Assembly: GCA_003263775.1 (NCBI GenBank)
Contig: JYJJ01000067.1
Span: forward strand, 1 to 64,000
Source: Vibrio maritimus
GTDB taxonomy: Bacteria; Pseudomonadota; Gammaproteobacteria; Enterobacterales; Vibrionaceae
Length of the DNA stretch: 64,000 bases
Direction: 5' to 3'
Numbering within the stretch: position 1 is the stretch's first letter; the number at the start of each line of letters is the position of its first letter. Positions 28,768 to 39,400 of this stretch are shown piece after piece. Position numbers and translations under genes: made by a program. The notes beneath the pieces were generated by a model. It saw nothing but the letters and a program-made list of their open reading frames with translations, had not been told where the DNA came from and ran no database searches.

Positions 28768-29316
28768 CTATAAAAACTGCACAAACTTGCTAAGCTCGCG
28801 CTCTGGCACTTTCATTGGTGTGCAGCCAGGTGTGCCTACATAGAGAAAACCCACGATTTGATCATCGCCTTCAAGCTCAAAAGCCTGACGAACATTGTCA
28901 TCAAACATCCATTTCCCTGAACGCCAAAACGCTTGAAAACCTTGCGCTACCGCGGCCATTTGCATCGCTTGTACCGCGCAGCCTGCTGACAAGTGCTGCT
29001 CAAAAGCAGGCACTTTTTCATGAGGTGTCACCTTAGCAATAACCGAGATCACCAATGGAGCGCGAAACGGCGCTTTCTGTGCTTTTTCTATAACAGCGGG
29101 TTCACTGCCTGCAAGAGTAGCAGCGTTAGCAAGTATCTCGGCAAGTTTCTGGCGACCTTCTCCTTGAGCGAGAACAAATCGCCAAGGCGTCAATCCAGCA
29201 TGATCGGGCGCTCGTAGTCCCGCTTTAATGATGTTTTCTAGAGCAACCCCTTCTGGAGCGGGGTCGGAAAGTTTGGCTATTGAGCGTCGGTTAAGCAACA
29301 GGTCTAAAGCATCCAT
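28768..29316 (-). CDS. ydjA: Nitroreductase family protein YdjA
   Basis: 182 residues of the flavin-dependent nitroreductase superfamily. It begins MDALDLLLNRRSIAKLSDPAP with the conserved R-R-S FMN contact, then RAPDHAGLTPWRFVL, and has the short form typical of E. coli YdjA, a homodimeric FMN protein. The physiological substrate is unknown. Confidence 0.9.
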   Translation of the reverse strand: MDALDLLLNRRSIAKLSDPAPEGVALENIIKAGLRAPDHAGLTPWRFVLAQGEGRQKLAEILANAATLAGSEPAVIEKAQKAPFRAPLVISVIAKVTPHEKVPAFEQHLSAGCAVQAMQMAAVAQGFQAFWRSGKWMFDDNVRQAFELEGDDQIVGFLYVGTPGCTPMKVPERELSKFVQFL

Positions 29317-29495
29317 AACACATACCTCTTATTATCGTTTCGCCATAATAACAAAACGTTAACCTTTACGCACCAACAATGAGAACCGATCTCATTTAGT
29401 AGCTCTGGATTGACGTGCCAGTTGTGGAGCGACTAGCACGTCAGACCAGTTTTTAGGTTTAGACTCTGCCTACATCTCTGTATATATATTCGAGC

Positions 29496-31499
29496 CTATA
29501 GCTTGGCAGCTAACTCTACGCCTTGTCGAATCGCTCGTACGGCATCAAGTTCACCCGCATAATCCGCACCGCCAATAACATGAAGCTTGTCACCAAACTC
29601 GGGCCAATGGTTCTCAAACGGCTTCACGGATTCCTGACCAGCACAGATCACCACTTTGTCGGCAGGGATGAGTTTTGATTCGCCCTTCACCGTGATGTGG
29701 AGACCTTCAGCATCGATCTTGTCGTAAGTGACACCGCCAAGTAAGTGAACACCACGCTTCTCAAGGGTCTTTTTGTGGATCCAACCTGTGGTTTTACCCG
29801 GACCTTTGCCGACGCGGCCTTCTTTACGCTGCATCACCCATACATTGGTGTCCGTCGTCGAATCTGGGAACGGGTACAAGCCACCAGGGTGTTCGATGTT
29901 TTTATCAATGCCCCAATCGTGTAGCCAATCATCCAGTGTTTGACCATGCGGCTCGGTAATCATGCTTGCGATATCAATACCGATGCCGCCAGCACCCATG
30001 ATAGCAACGTTCTCACCGAGGTAAGTTTTGTCACGAATCACCGTTTGGTAGTCGATGACTTTATCTGCATTATCAATGCCTTCTAGTTTCGGCATACGTG
30101 GCTTCACGCCTGTTGCCATCACTACTTCATCGTATTCTTTAAGTAGATCAGCCGTCGCTTCGGTTTCTAGATGTAGCTTAACGCCAGTCTGAGCTATGCG
30201 GTTAGCAAAGTAACGGATGGTTTCTCTAAACTCTTCTTTGCCCGGTATCTGCATAGCAAGTCGGAACTGACCACCGATGCGATCGTTCTTTTCAAACAAA
30301 TCAACCGAGTGCCCTTTCTCTGCCAGCATGGTGGCACAAGCAAGTCCCGCAGGTCCTGCACCAACAACCGCGATATTTTTGCTGTTCACCGTCTTCTTGA
30401 TGATCAAGTCTGTTTCATAACACGCCTGCGGATTCACCAAACACGTTGCGCGCTTGCCTTTGAATGCGTTATCCAGACAAGCTTGGTTACAACCGATACA
30501 CGTGTTGATGAAGTGAGCTTCACCTTGCTCAGCTTTGGCAACAAAGTGGGGATCGGCAAGGAAAGGTCGCGCCATGGAAACCATATCGGCGTGCCCAGAT
30601 GAAAGAATGCGTTCCGCCTCATCCGGGGTATTAATTCTGTTTGTCGTGATAACCGGAATAGAAAGATGGGGACGGATCTTCTCGGTCACCCAAGTAAATG
30701 CCCCGCGTGGCACTTGCGTTGCGATAGTAGGTACCTTGGCTTCATGCCAACCAATACCTGTATTAATGATGGTCACGCCCGCTTGTTCAAGCGCTTTTCC
30801 AAGCTGAATGACTTCCTCGAATGTACTGCCCTGCTCAACAAGATCCAGCATCGAGAGACGGAAGATGATAATGAAGTCTTCTCCGACAGCCGCACGCACC
30901 GCTTTAACAATTTCTAATGGCAGACGAATACGATTGTCATAACTGCCACCCCATTCATCGTAACGCACGTTGGTACGCTTACAGATAAACTGGTTAATGA
31001 AGTAACCTTCTGAGCCCATGATCTCAACGCCGTCATAACCCGCTTCTCGTGCCAGAGAGGCACTGTTGGCGTAAGCGTCGATGGTTTTCCAGATCTGACG
31101 ACTGCTCATTTCACTCGGAGCAAATGGCGTGATCGGTGATTTGATCTTAGAGGCACTTTGAGAGAATGGGTGATAGCCATATCGTCCTGCATGAAGGATT
31201 TGCAGTGCGATTTTACCGCCATGTTTATGAACTGCTTCTGTGACCACTTTGTGTGCTTTCGCATGCTTAGGTTTACTAAACTCCGCAGCAAATGGTGCGA
31301 GGCGACCACGAAGGTTAGGCGCGAAACCACCTGTTACTATTAGCCCAACCCCGCCTTTTGCGCGCTCCTCGTAAAACGCGGCAAGCTTGTGTAGACCTTC
31401 TTTATGCTCTTCAAGACCAGTGTGCATTGATCCCATCAGCACTCGGTTTCTAAGTTGAGTAAATCCTAAATCCAGTGGCTTAAGTAAATTCGGGTACAT
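29496..31499 (-). CDS. fadH: NADPH-dependent 2,4-dienoyl-CoA reductase
   Basis: 667 residues. Needed for beta-oxidation of fatty acids with even-position double bonds. An old-yellow-enzyme TIM barrel binds FMN (residues ~1-340). The [4Fe-4S] cysteines follow in CIGCNQACLD and ATCLVNP (~335-355). A FAD- and NADPH-binding domain starts at VVGAGPAGLACATMLAEKGH (~377). Full-length and intact. It is divergent from sppA across 286 bases. Confidence 0.95.
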   Translation of the reverse strand: MYPNLLKPLDLGFTQLRNRVLMGSMHTGLEEHKEGLHKLAAFYEERAKGGVGLIVTGGFAPNLRGRLAPFAAEFSKPKHAKAHKVVTEAVHKHGGKIALQILHAGRYGYHPFSQSASKIKSPITPFAPSEMSSRQIWKTIDAYANSASLAREAGYDGVEIMGSEGYFINQFICKRTNVRYDEWGGSYDNRIRLPLEIVKAVRAAVGEDFIIIFRLSMLDLVEQGSTFEEVIQLGKALEQAGVTIINTGIGWHEAKVPTIATQVPRGAFTWVTEKIRPHLSIPVITTNRINTPDEAERILSSGHADMVSMARPFLADPHFVAKAEQGEAHFINTCIGCNQACLDNAFKGKRATCLVNPQACYETDLIIKKTVNSKNIAVVGAGPAGLACATMLAEKGHSVDLFEKNDRIGGQFRLAMQIPGKEEFRETIRYFANRIAQTGVKLHLETEATADLLKEYDEVVMATGVKPRMPKLEGIDNADKVIDYQTVIRDKTYLGENVAIMGAGGIGIDIASMITEPHGQTLDDWLHDWGIDKNIEHPGGLYPFPDSTTDTNVWVMQRKEGRVGKGPGKTTGWIHKKTLEKRGVHLLGGVTYDKIDAEGLHITVKGESKLIPADKVVICAGQESVKPFENHWPEFGDKLHVIGGADYAGELDAVRAIRQGVELAAKL

Positions 31500-31785
31500 G
31501 GCAGATCCATTTATTGTTGTTGTGGTCTGACCAGAATATTATGTAAAGGTTAAAAAATCAAACTAGCGTTTACATTCTTACAACATAAACAGAAAAACTT
31601 TCTGATTCTTTGAACTTCATCTAGTATGGTAAGTCTCTAATTTATATTCAGTTAACCCCCAAGCTGATAGAAGTCAGCGTCACATACGTACAATTACACA
31701 ATTGATACTGCGAATTGTTAACCTCAGCGCTACACTAGTAATTGATGTTAAAGGACATAAACACTCACATTTGTGATGTGGAGAG

Positions 31786-33641
31786 ATGATGAAAAAAGTA
31801 TTTCGTTTTATAGGTATGATTTTCAAAGGCATTTGGAAGCTGATTAATTTCACTCGCCTCGCCATTGTGAATCTGTTTTTCTTTGCGGTGCTCGCCACAC
31901 TGTACTTTGCGCTTACCCAGAGCGACGCGCCACCAGCGGTCGAGAAAAAAGCCACAGCACTGGTGATGAACCTGTCTGGTCCTATTGTTGAACAAAGCAC
32001 CTACGTTAACCCAATGGACTCGTTCACTGGATCTCTATTTGGCCAAGAGCTGCCAAAAGAGAACGTTGTCTTTGATATTGTCGACACCATCCGCCATGCC
32101 TCTCAAGATGACAAAGTCACAGGACTGGTTCTCTCGCTGCGAGAAATGCCGGAAACCAGCCTAACCAAACTGCGTTACATCGCGAAAGCCATCAACGAGT
32201 TCAAAGCAACAGGCAAACCGGTTTATGCCTATGGCGCGTTTTACAACCAAAGCCAGTACTACCTAGCGAGCTACGCCGACAAGGTCTACCTTGCCCCTGA
32301 TGGCGCTGTGTTGATCCGTGGCTACAGTGCATACTCAATGTACTTTAAAACCTTGCTTGAAAAACTCGATGTCACTACACACGTGTTCCGCGTGGGTACC
32401 TACAAATCTGCAGTCGAGCCGTTCCTTCGTGACGACATGTCTGAAGACGCGAAAGCCAACGCAACGCGCTGGGTAACTCAACTGTGGGAAGCGTATGTCG
32501 ATGATGTTGCAGCAAACCGCGAAATCGAGCCAAGCGTACTCACGCCGAGCATGGACGATTTCTTAGCTTCGCTTAAAAACGTTGATGGGGATCTTGCTGC
32601 TCTATCTAAAGAACTAGGGTTAGTTGACGAGCTAGTGACCAAACCACAAGTTAACGAAGCATGATTGAAGCCTTTGGTAGTGACGGCGATGGTGGCTTCA
32701 ATGCCGTGAGTTATTACGAGTATCTAGCGAGCGTGCCATTTGATTTACCTACGCAGCCTGACAACCAAATTGCCGTTGTTGTTGCAAGTGGTTCAATCAT
32801 GGATGGCGAACAGCCACGAGGTACTATTGGTGGTGACACCATTGCATCGTTGCTTAAACAGGCTCGCGAAGATGACAGCGTAAAATCGGTTGTGCTACGT
32901 GTAGACAGTCCTGGCGGTAGCGCTTTCGCTTCTGAAGTGATTCGCAATGAAGTTCAAGCACTGAAAGATGCTGGCAAACCTGTTGTGGTATCGATGTCCA
33001 GCGTTGCTGCATCTGGCGGCTATTGGATCTCAATGAGCGCGAATGAAATCATGGCTCAGCCAACTACCATTACCGGCTCAATTGGTATCTTTAGCGTTAT
33101 CACTACATTTGAAAAAGGGCTCAACAACATTGGCGTCAACACGGATGGCGTGGGCACTTCACCATTCTCGGGTGTAGGTGTCACACGAGGCATCAATGAA
33201 GGTGCATCGGCGGCATTCCAAATGGGCATTGAGCATGGCTATAAGCGTTTTATCACTCTAGTGTCTGATAACCGTAACATGAGCCAAACAGAGGTAGATA
33301 ACGTCGCTCAAGGCCGTGTATGGACAGGTCAAGATGCGCTAGACCATGGTCTTGTTGACCGAATTGGTGACTTTGATGATGCTATCGCTCGCGCCGCAGA
33401 GCTGGCTAACTTAGAAGCGTACGATGTGTACTGGGTAGAAGAGCCACTGAGTCCTGCACAGCAGTTTGTACAGGATCTCATGAAGCAAGTGAAAGTCAGC
33501 CTAGGGCTTGATATTTCAGCTTGGGTTCCGCAAAGCCTATTGCCTGTTGCAACAGAGCTTCAGCAGCATGCAAGCCTCATGGAGAGCTTTAATGATCCAA
33601 AAGGCCACTACGTTCTCTGTTTGACCTGTAATGTGCAATAG
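31786..33641 (+). CDS. sppA: Signal peptide peptidase SppA, 67-kDa form, frame interrupted
   Basis: About 618 residues. An inner-membrane serine protease that degrades cleaved signal peptides, with a Ser-Lys dyad. The N-terminal membrane helix is LAIVNLFFFAVLATLYFAL. The catalytic Lys lies in FRVGTYKSAVEPF in the first half, and the catalytic Ser in SSVAASGGYWIS in the second half, as in the tandem-repeat E. coli enzyme. The frame breaks at 32661, where one A is missing; restoring it gives QVNEAMIEAFGSDGD and joins the halves 31786-32664 and 32661-33641. The RBS is GGAGAG upstream of 31786. Otherwise complete, so an indel error is likely. Confidence 0.92.
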
Positions 33642-33747
33642 CGGATAACTCTGCAAAACCTGACTTTAGAGCCACCAATCGGTGGCTCTTTTGTTTGATT
33701 TGGTTATAATCGCCCCACCTGTTCCCAGTTTCAAAGTAATGTCTGTC

Positions 33748-34761
33748 ATGACGCGTAAACACATCTATATCGCCTATACTGGCGGCACTATCGGCATGCA
33801 AAAGTCCGATCATGGTTACATTCCTGTCGCGGGCTTTATGGAAAAGCAACTGGCGAGCATGCCAGAGTTCCATCGTCCTGAGATGCCAGAGTTCACTATT
33901 CATGAATACGAGCCGCTCATCGACTCTTCTGACATGACGCCTGCAGACTGGCAACAGATCGCCGACGACATTCGTGACAACTACGACAACTACGACGGTT
34001 TTGTGATCCTTCACGGTACCGACACCATGGCGTACACCGCTTCGGCATTGTCGTTCATGCTGGAAAACCTTGGCAAACCTGTGATTGTTACCGGCTCGCA
34101 GATCCCACTGGCAGAGCTGCGCTCAGATGGCCAAGCAAACCTGCTAAACGCGCTTCACATCGCAGCCAACTATCCAATCAACGAAGTGACACTGTTTTTC
34201 AATAACCAGCTGATGCGCGGTAACCGCAGCACAAAGTCACACGCTGATGGCTTTAATGCCTTTACCTCACCGAACCTGCAACCTCTGCTGGAAGCAGGGA
34301 TCAATATCCAGTTGAGCAGCGGTGTGGAAATCAACAAACAGCCGGAAGGTAACTTCAAGGTTCATGACATCACACCACAGCCTATTGGTGTTATCACCAT
34401 GTACCCAGGCATTTCACACGAAGTGATCCGCAATACCTTACTGCAACCAGTAAATGCAATGATTTTGCTGACATTTGGCGTAGGTAATGCACCGCAAAAC
34501 CCAGAGCTTTTGGCGCATCTGAAAGAAGCTTCAGAGCGTGGCGTACTGGTGGTCAACTTAACTCAGTGTCTAGCGGGTAAAGTGAACATGGGCGGTTATG
34601 CGACAGGCTGTGCACTAGCTGATGCCGGCGTTATTAGCGGTTTCGATATGACACCCGAAGCTGCACTTGCCAAGCTGCATTATTTGCTTAGCCAAAACCT
34701 AAGTTATGAGCAGGTCAAAGCGCAGATGCTGGAAGTACTGCGCGGAGAGATGAGCAAGTAA
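33748..34761 (+). CDS. ansA: Cytoplasmic L-asparaginase I
   Basis: 337 residues. Hydrolyses asparagine to aspartate and ammonia. The two Thr-containing motifs of the family are present: YIAYTGGTIGMQKS near the N-terminus and LHGTDTMAYTASALSFML around residues 90-105. There is no signal peptide, consistent with the cytoplasmic type I enzyme. The start at 33748 matches the usual N-terminus; an ATG three codons upstream at 33739 is possible. It lies just downstream of sppA, an order often seen in Vibrio. Confidence 0.94.
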   Translation: MTRKHIYIAYTGGTIGMQKSDHGYIPVAGFMEKQLASMPEFHRPEMPEFTIHEYEPLIDSSDMTPADWQQIADDIRDNYDNYDGFVILHGTDTMAYTASALSFMLENLGKPVIVTGSQIPLAELRSDGQANLLNALHIAANYPINEVTLFFNNQLMRGNRSTKSHADGFNAFTSPNLQPLLEAGINIQLSSGVEINKQPEGNFKVHDITPQPIGVITMYPGISHEVIRNTLLQPVNAMILLTFGVGNAPQNPELLAHLKEASERGVLVVNLTQCLAGKVNMGGYATGCALADAGVISGFDMTPEAALAKLHYLLSQNLSYEQVKAQMLEVLRGEMSK

Positions 34762-34790
34762 TCACTCAGCTTCACGCACTCCACCTAATT

Positions 34791-34830
34791 TTAAAGGCCA
34801 CAGAGATGACTCTCTGTGGCCTTTAAATTA
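34791..34830. terminator. Bidirectional terminator between ansA and the LMW phosphatase gene
   Basis: Long stem TTTAAAGGCCACAGAGA / TCTCTGTGGCCTTTAAA, serving two converging genes. Confidence 0.88.
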
Positions 34831-34839
34831 AATCACCAA

Positions 34840-35307
34840 TTAAGCAAACTTCGCCAACACGCTATCCGATGCGTCCTCAATCAAATCCAGCACCAACTCA
34901 AACCCTTGGTCACCGCCATAATAGGGATCAGGTATCTCGGTGTGACTCGATGAGCCGTGGCTCAGAAACAGCGACAGCTTGTACTGCAAATGCGCCGGGC
35001 AACGCTGTTTAAGATCGGCAAGATTATCTTTATCCGCCGCCAAAATCATATCAAACGCTTCAAAGTCATCATCCGTGACCTGCCGAGCTCGAATACCAGC
35101 AAACGAGTAGCCCCTCGCCTCTCCCGCTTTTCTAGACCTCGGGTCTGGCGTGTTTCCTTGGTGATAACCAATCGTACCCGCAGAGTCTATCGTCACCGAT
35201 ACGCCACTTTGCTCAGCACGTGCACGTAATACTGCTTCTCCTGTGGGAGAGCGGCAAATGTTGCCCATGCATACAACGAGAATCGATAGTTTCTTTTTAT
35301 TATTCAT
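34840..35307 (-). CDS. Low-molecular-weight protein tyrosine phosphatase
   Basis: 155 residues. The N-terminal P-loop CMGNICRS (residues 13-20) is the C-x5-R catalytic site, and DPYYGG near residue 122 carries the general acid Asp. Complete and apparently functional. Its 5' end holds the left copy of a 35-bp direct repeat (35262-35296). The right copy lies 14.4 kb away in an orphaned start of the same gene, so the first seven codons and the promoter of this gene come from the island. AGGTG is spaced 8 bases before the ATG. Related proteins act in exopolysaccharide control, but no such genes are nearby. Confidence 0.92.
   Translation of the reverse strand: MNNKKKLSILVVCMGNICRSPTGEAVLRARAEQSGVSVTIDSAGTIGYHQGNTPDPRSRKAGEARGYSFAGIRARQVTDDDFEAFDMILAADKDNLADLKQRCPAHLQYKLSLFLSHGSSSHTEIPDPYYGGDQGFELVLDLIEDASDSVLAKFA
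35262..35296. repeat. attL: left 35-bp direct repeat of the island
   Basis: 35 bases beginning TGCCCATGCATACAACG, identical to 49670-49704 and in the same orientation. It covers codons of the KKKLSILVVCMG segment of the LMW phosphatase gene. Sequence outside the repeat diverges on both sides, as expected for an integrase crossover core. Confidence 0.85.
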
Positions 35308-35663
35308 AGAGTTAACACCTAATTTGAGCCAATTTTCACGTCAAAGATACAAAAAATTTTAGTCGATAAATCAGGTACTTGTGAATAGTTTTGGAGGGAT
35401 TTTGGAGCGAATTTGGCCTCAAAACGACCACTCTGTATGGAAGTGAAAATCATCCCAACATTCTCAAATTCACATAACCAATTGAAAAGTAAATACATTA
35501 TAGATTTCGACGCGTTCACGAGACTGATTGTCAGTCTTAATTATCTTTAAGAGCAAAAAGTAATCACCAAACGGACTCTTGGCGTTTGGCTGGGTGTTAG
35601 CATCAGCAATGAAAGGAGCAGAGTGTTCTCCAACTTATCTCAACCCAAGCAAGGGGAGGAAGT
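35308..35663. other. Island interior next to attL, no gene
   Basis: 356 AT-rich bases that include the new promoter for the LMW phosphatase gene (minus strand). Two copies of TTTTGGAG occur at 35389-35396 and 35400-35407. Similar motifs occur near attR (49589-49620), so these may be integrase arm-binding sites. That role is inference. Confidence 0.45.
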
Positions 35664-36191
35664 ATGAGCGGCATTTTTACTTTATTGGCTTTAGTCATCT
35701 TTGGTTTGTTTTTGGTAACCAAAATGCGCAGTTACGAAGCTATAGGAAGTACCATCGAACCTGGCGTTAACACCAAGGAGTCAAACCATGAACCAAACTG
35801 GGTATTTTACCAAAACCAAACTCAAAGCTCGGTCGATAGCAACTCGTATGGGTCAACTAACGACACCGATTTTGCATCGATGGACTTTACCAACCAATCT
35901 CATGTCGATGATGAAAACACCGTCATTAACCCAGCAACAGGCCTTCCAATGGTTGGAGGTATTGGCGGGCTGGATACTATGGGAAATCCGTACGGCTACG
36001 ACAGTCTGTCTCAAGGCACGCACTCAGACGATACCTCCCCAAGTACTGCTTATAGCGATATTGAAACTGATTCTAGCTCATGCACTGATTACAGCTCTGA
36101 CGAATTCGCTACTACAGGCTTTGATAATAGTTGCGATAGCAGTTTTGACGATGGCTTCAGCACGGGATTGGATGACGACATGTTTTCGTAG
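35664..36191 (+). CDS. Small membrane-anchored acidic protein
   Basis: 175 residues, function unknown. One N-terminal membrane helix (MSGIFTLLALVIFGLFLVT) is followed by a hydrophilic region that becomes extremely rich in Ser, Asp and Thr at the C-terminus. A central Gly-rich motif, NPATGLPMVGG then GGLDTMGNPYG, is one I associate with short hypothetical proteins of proteobacterial genomes. A strong GGGGAGG lies 7 bases before the ATG. It is the first gene inside attL. The second half is likely disordered. It could be a cargo gene or a surface or stress protein; no function is claimed. Confidence 0.65.
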   Translation: MSGIFTLLALVIFGLFLVTKMRSYEAIGSTIEPGVNTKESNHEPNWVFYQNQTQSSVDSNSYGSTNDTDFASMDFTNQSHVDDENTVINPATGLPMVGGIGGLDTMGNPYGYDSLSQGTHSDDTSPSTAYSDIETDSSSCTDYSSDEFATTGFDNSCDSSFDDGFSTGLDDDMFS

Positions 36192-36499
36192 AGATTCGTT
36201 GTTGAGGCGGTTTAAGCGTTGAGTGGAGAGGATAGTTTGAATTAACATTCTAAATTAGCATGTATCCGAATAATTTTAGGTACTGTAAACCTCCAATCAA
36301 GTGCCTAAATTAACGCAACCACTATAGTCTCATATTAGTGATTTTAATCAGAATGAGTATTAACGATATCTGCAAGTTAAGAAATCCACTATTTAGTCCC
36401 ACTTAGGGTTAGAGGATAAATCTAATTTTCTACGATTAAAATGTGAGACACAGGAACTGTGACTCACATAATTTAACTAATGGATTACTACTAATATGA
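36192..36499. other. Gene-free AT-rich gap
   Basis: 308 bases between converging genes. No clear terminator hairpin, repeat or RNA was recognised. Confidence 0.3.
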
Positions 36500-39400
36500 T
36501 CACACTTTATTATAAAGCATATCAGTTAAAATTAGAGTTGAAACGGAGTATCGACCTTCAGATATGTCAAAAACTATATCAGGAACTACCTTCCTTCTCT
36601 GCTTATTATACATTTCAATAGCTATATCTTTAGTGATTCCATTAAGACCTTTCAATTGAGAGTACAAAACTAATAATGGTAATTTTACCTGGATTAATTT
36701 CTCATTCCGAATATACTTAATCAACTCCTTCTCAAATGTTGGTTTTCCATTAATCAACTCAGACATAACACTACAAAAATACTTTGAATATTGCCTTGGT
36801 GCAACTTGTAAATATTCAATAGTAGAAATAATTTCAGACACAATCTGGTTGGTAGGTTTAGACGATATGGTGTGAAAATGGGTTGGCAACCAGATTTTTT
36901 CCCCTTTCAAATTTTTCTTTATTTCTTTTACGTAAGTCTCATTTTCAAAACCAGTTAACATTGAAACAACAAGCACGACATCTAAATTAACCTCCCCATT
37001 AGTGTAGAGATTTTTCAGCAATTCATTAACCTGATCATCACCATAAAACTGCTTACGTAAAATATGCAATGCTAAAACACTATCACGTCGATAACCAATA
37101 GATCTTTTGTCAACTCCCTTATCTAATAACCCTAAGGATTCAAAACACATCTTTAGTAATGTACTCTCACCGGCTATTAATTTTGAAGCAGAAATTAATA
37201 TTCTGTCATTTACAATTAGTTTTGAGCCGTAAAGATAGTCTCTAAAACTTTCTTTCAAGGATTCATTACTATCTATATAAGGACTTAAGTAAGTAAAGAA
37301 TGATACTAGTTCATTATTTTCGAGATTATTGATAAAGTTAGGAAATACAGATTCGATATAGTCCCATTCTTTGGCTAGATAACTATAATACACTTCACTT
37401 GTATACAAGCCATGATGCTCGATAGGTATATTAAATCGATGATTCCCATATGGATTCTTTAACCCCTTAGCTAGATGTAATTGCTTTGTTGCTATAATGC
37501 CACATATAGCAGCTTCTCGAACTTCATAATGATCCATGCCTACTGCATACACTTCAGACTTAAGTCTTTCATAGTTTCTAGATACTACATCATCACTACG
37601 TACTGAAAGAGGAGATGTGTACACTCCAATAGCCGATTGAATCTTGATTGAGGCATCTACTTCTAAATAGTATTTATCTAGTAAATCATAGGCCGAATCG
37701 TCAGTATTAATCTCTGATAAGAGGGTAGAAATTGTAGCTCTTAAAGGAGTTTCTAACACTTTAATGTCATCTATTAACCTTTTTCTAAGGTCATTTCTAT
37801 CATGGACAATAGCTGCTACTATATAGATGTTTCTATCTTTCTTATTAAGACTATCAAGCGCTAACTCTTCTATTTCTGGAGTAAGTTCTTTCATTCCCCA
37901 TAGTAATGGCAGATACTTCTCACTTGACCTAAAACCTGGGGAGGAAACTATGGTACATACAAGTCCAAACACCTCCTTTCTTTGAGCATCACTAGATATA
38001 CTCAATATAGCATCAATAATTCGCTCGTAATGTATATGGTTTATATCTTTGCTTTTGAGTAGAGTCAGAAGCCTGTTATAACATTCATTTTTGTCTTCAA
38101 AAATAACTGGGTATAAATGTGCAATCACTGACGATTCTATATCACTGTCGTTAACTATTTTAAGAATAGCACTCTTTACATCAACATCCTTCATACCCCA
38201 ATTATATAACAACGCATCTACTGACCAATGAATGAACGAACTATTAGAAAAAGCCTCATCCAATAAGTGCTTTTTCATTCTTTCAGTTTTAAACAAATGG
38301 TACATTGTATAGGATGAAAATCTATTTTTTATCGTCCATTCTTCAATCGCATTGTGAAAGACTTCTGATTTACCAACGACTTTTTCAATGAATTTTATAT
38401 CTATATCATGTGGTGATAGTAAACTAGAATGTTCATTTTTGAGATCTTCAAGGAATAGATTTAAGAATTCTGCATTATCATGATAATTAACGCACAGTAT
38501 ATTTCTAGCCATATCATAATCAAAATTAAAATTTCCGTAACCATATGAAAATACTCTTCCCATACAAATATCTCGTAAGGAATCATCTATATAGCCCATA
38601 TTCAAACATTCTAAAACTATAGGATTCCAAACATTCGATAAGTCCCTATGAAATTCAGAGCACGCTATCAGAAACTCACGGTTACTTTCGTTAAAAATGC
38701 CTTTCTTTGACTCATAAAGCACTCTAAGAAGCATAGCCAACTTTGAAGTTGATAGTTCTAAGTTATTGTATAGAGTTTTGGCTTCTCGAGAGTTTATCCA
38801 TCCAGAGATTACTGTTGACGTCGCGACCATGCGAGTCTCATAGTTCAGTGTTTCTTTGATTAGCTTCATTAATAATCGAAGCATATCTTTATCTAAGCTC
38901 AACTTTCTAACAATTATATTCGATGCAGTTTTCTGGGTATATATATCTTCAGATGACAAACCCATTAAAAGCATATTTCGTGTAATATTGTCGACTGGCC
39001 AGTATCGCTCAACCTGTTCAAAAATCCCACTGGTATAACGTTCTCGTTTTGGAGTCCAACATTCGAGCATATCAACAATTTCATGATGAAGCTTGTTAGA
39101 GTTGTAACCATTAACTACTATTTTTATTAGTTCTTTTCTATGAGGAAGGTAATTCCTCACCTCGATAGATTTAAATATTTTCTTTGAAATATTTTTCGCT
39201 GTCAATGCTGAGCATCTATTGTCACCAAAAGCAATTTTAGCCAACAAAATTTCTTTTGACATTTCTTCGTGTTCTTCACACTTTAGATTAGCTATATATT
39301 CAACTAAATCTTCTACATCTGAAGTTTTCTGTAGCAATGAGAATATCCCTAAAAAAACATCACCCCATTGCTCATCAAAAATATATTTTTTTATTAGTAA

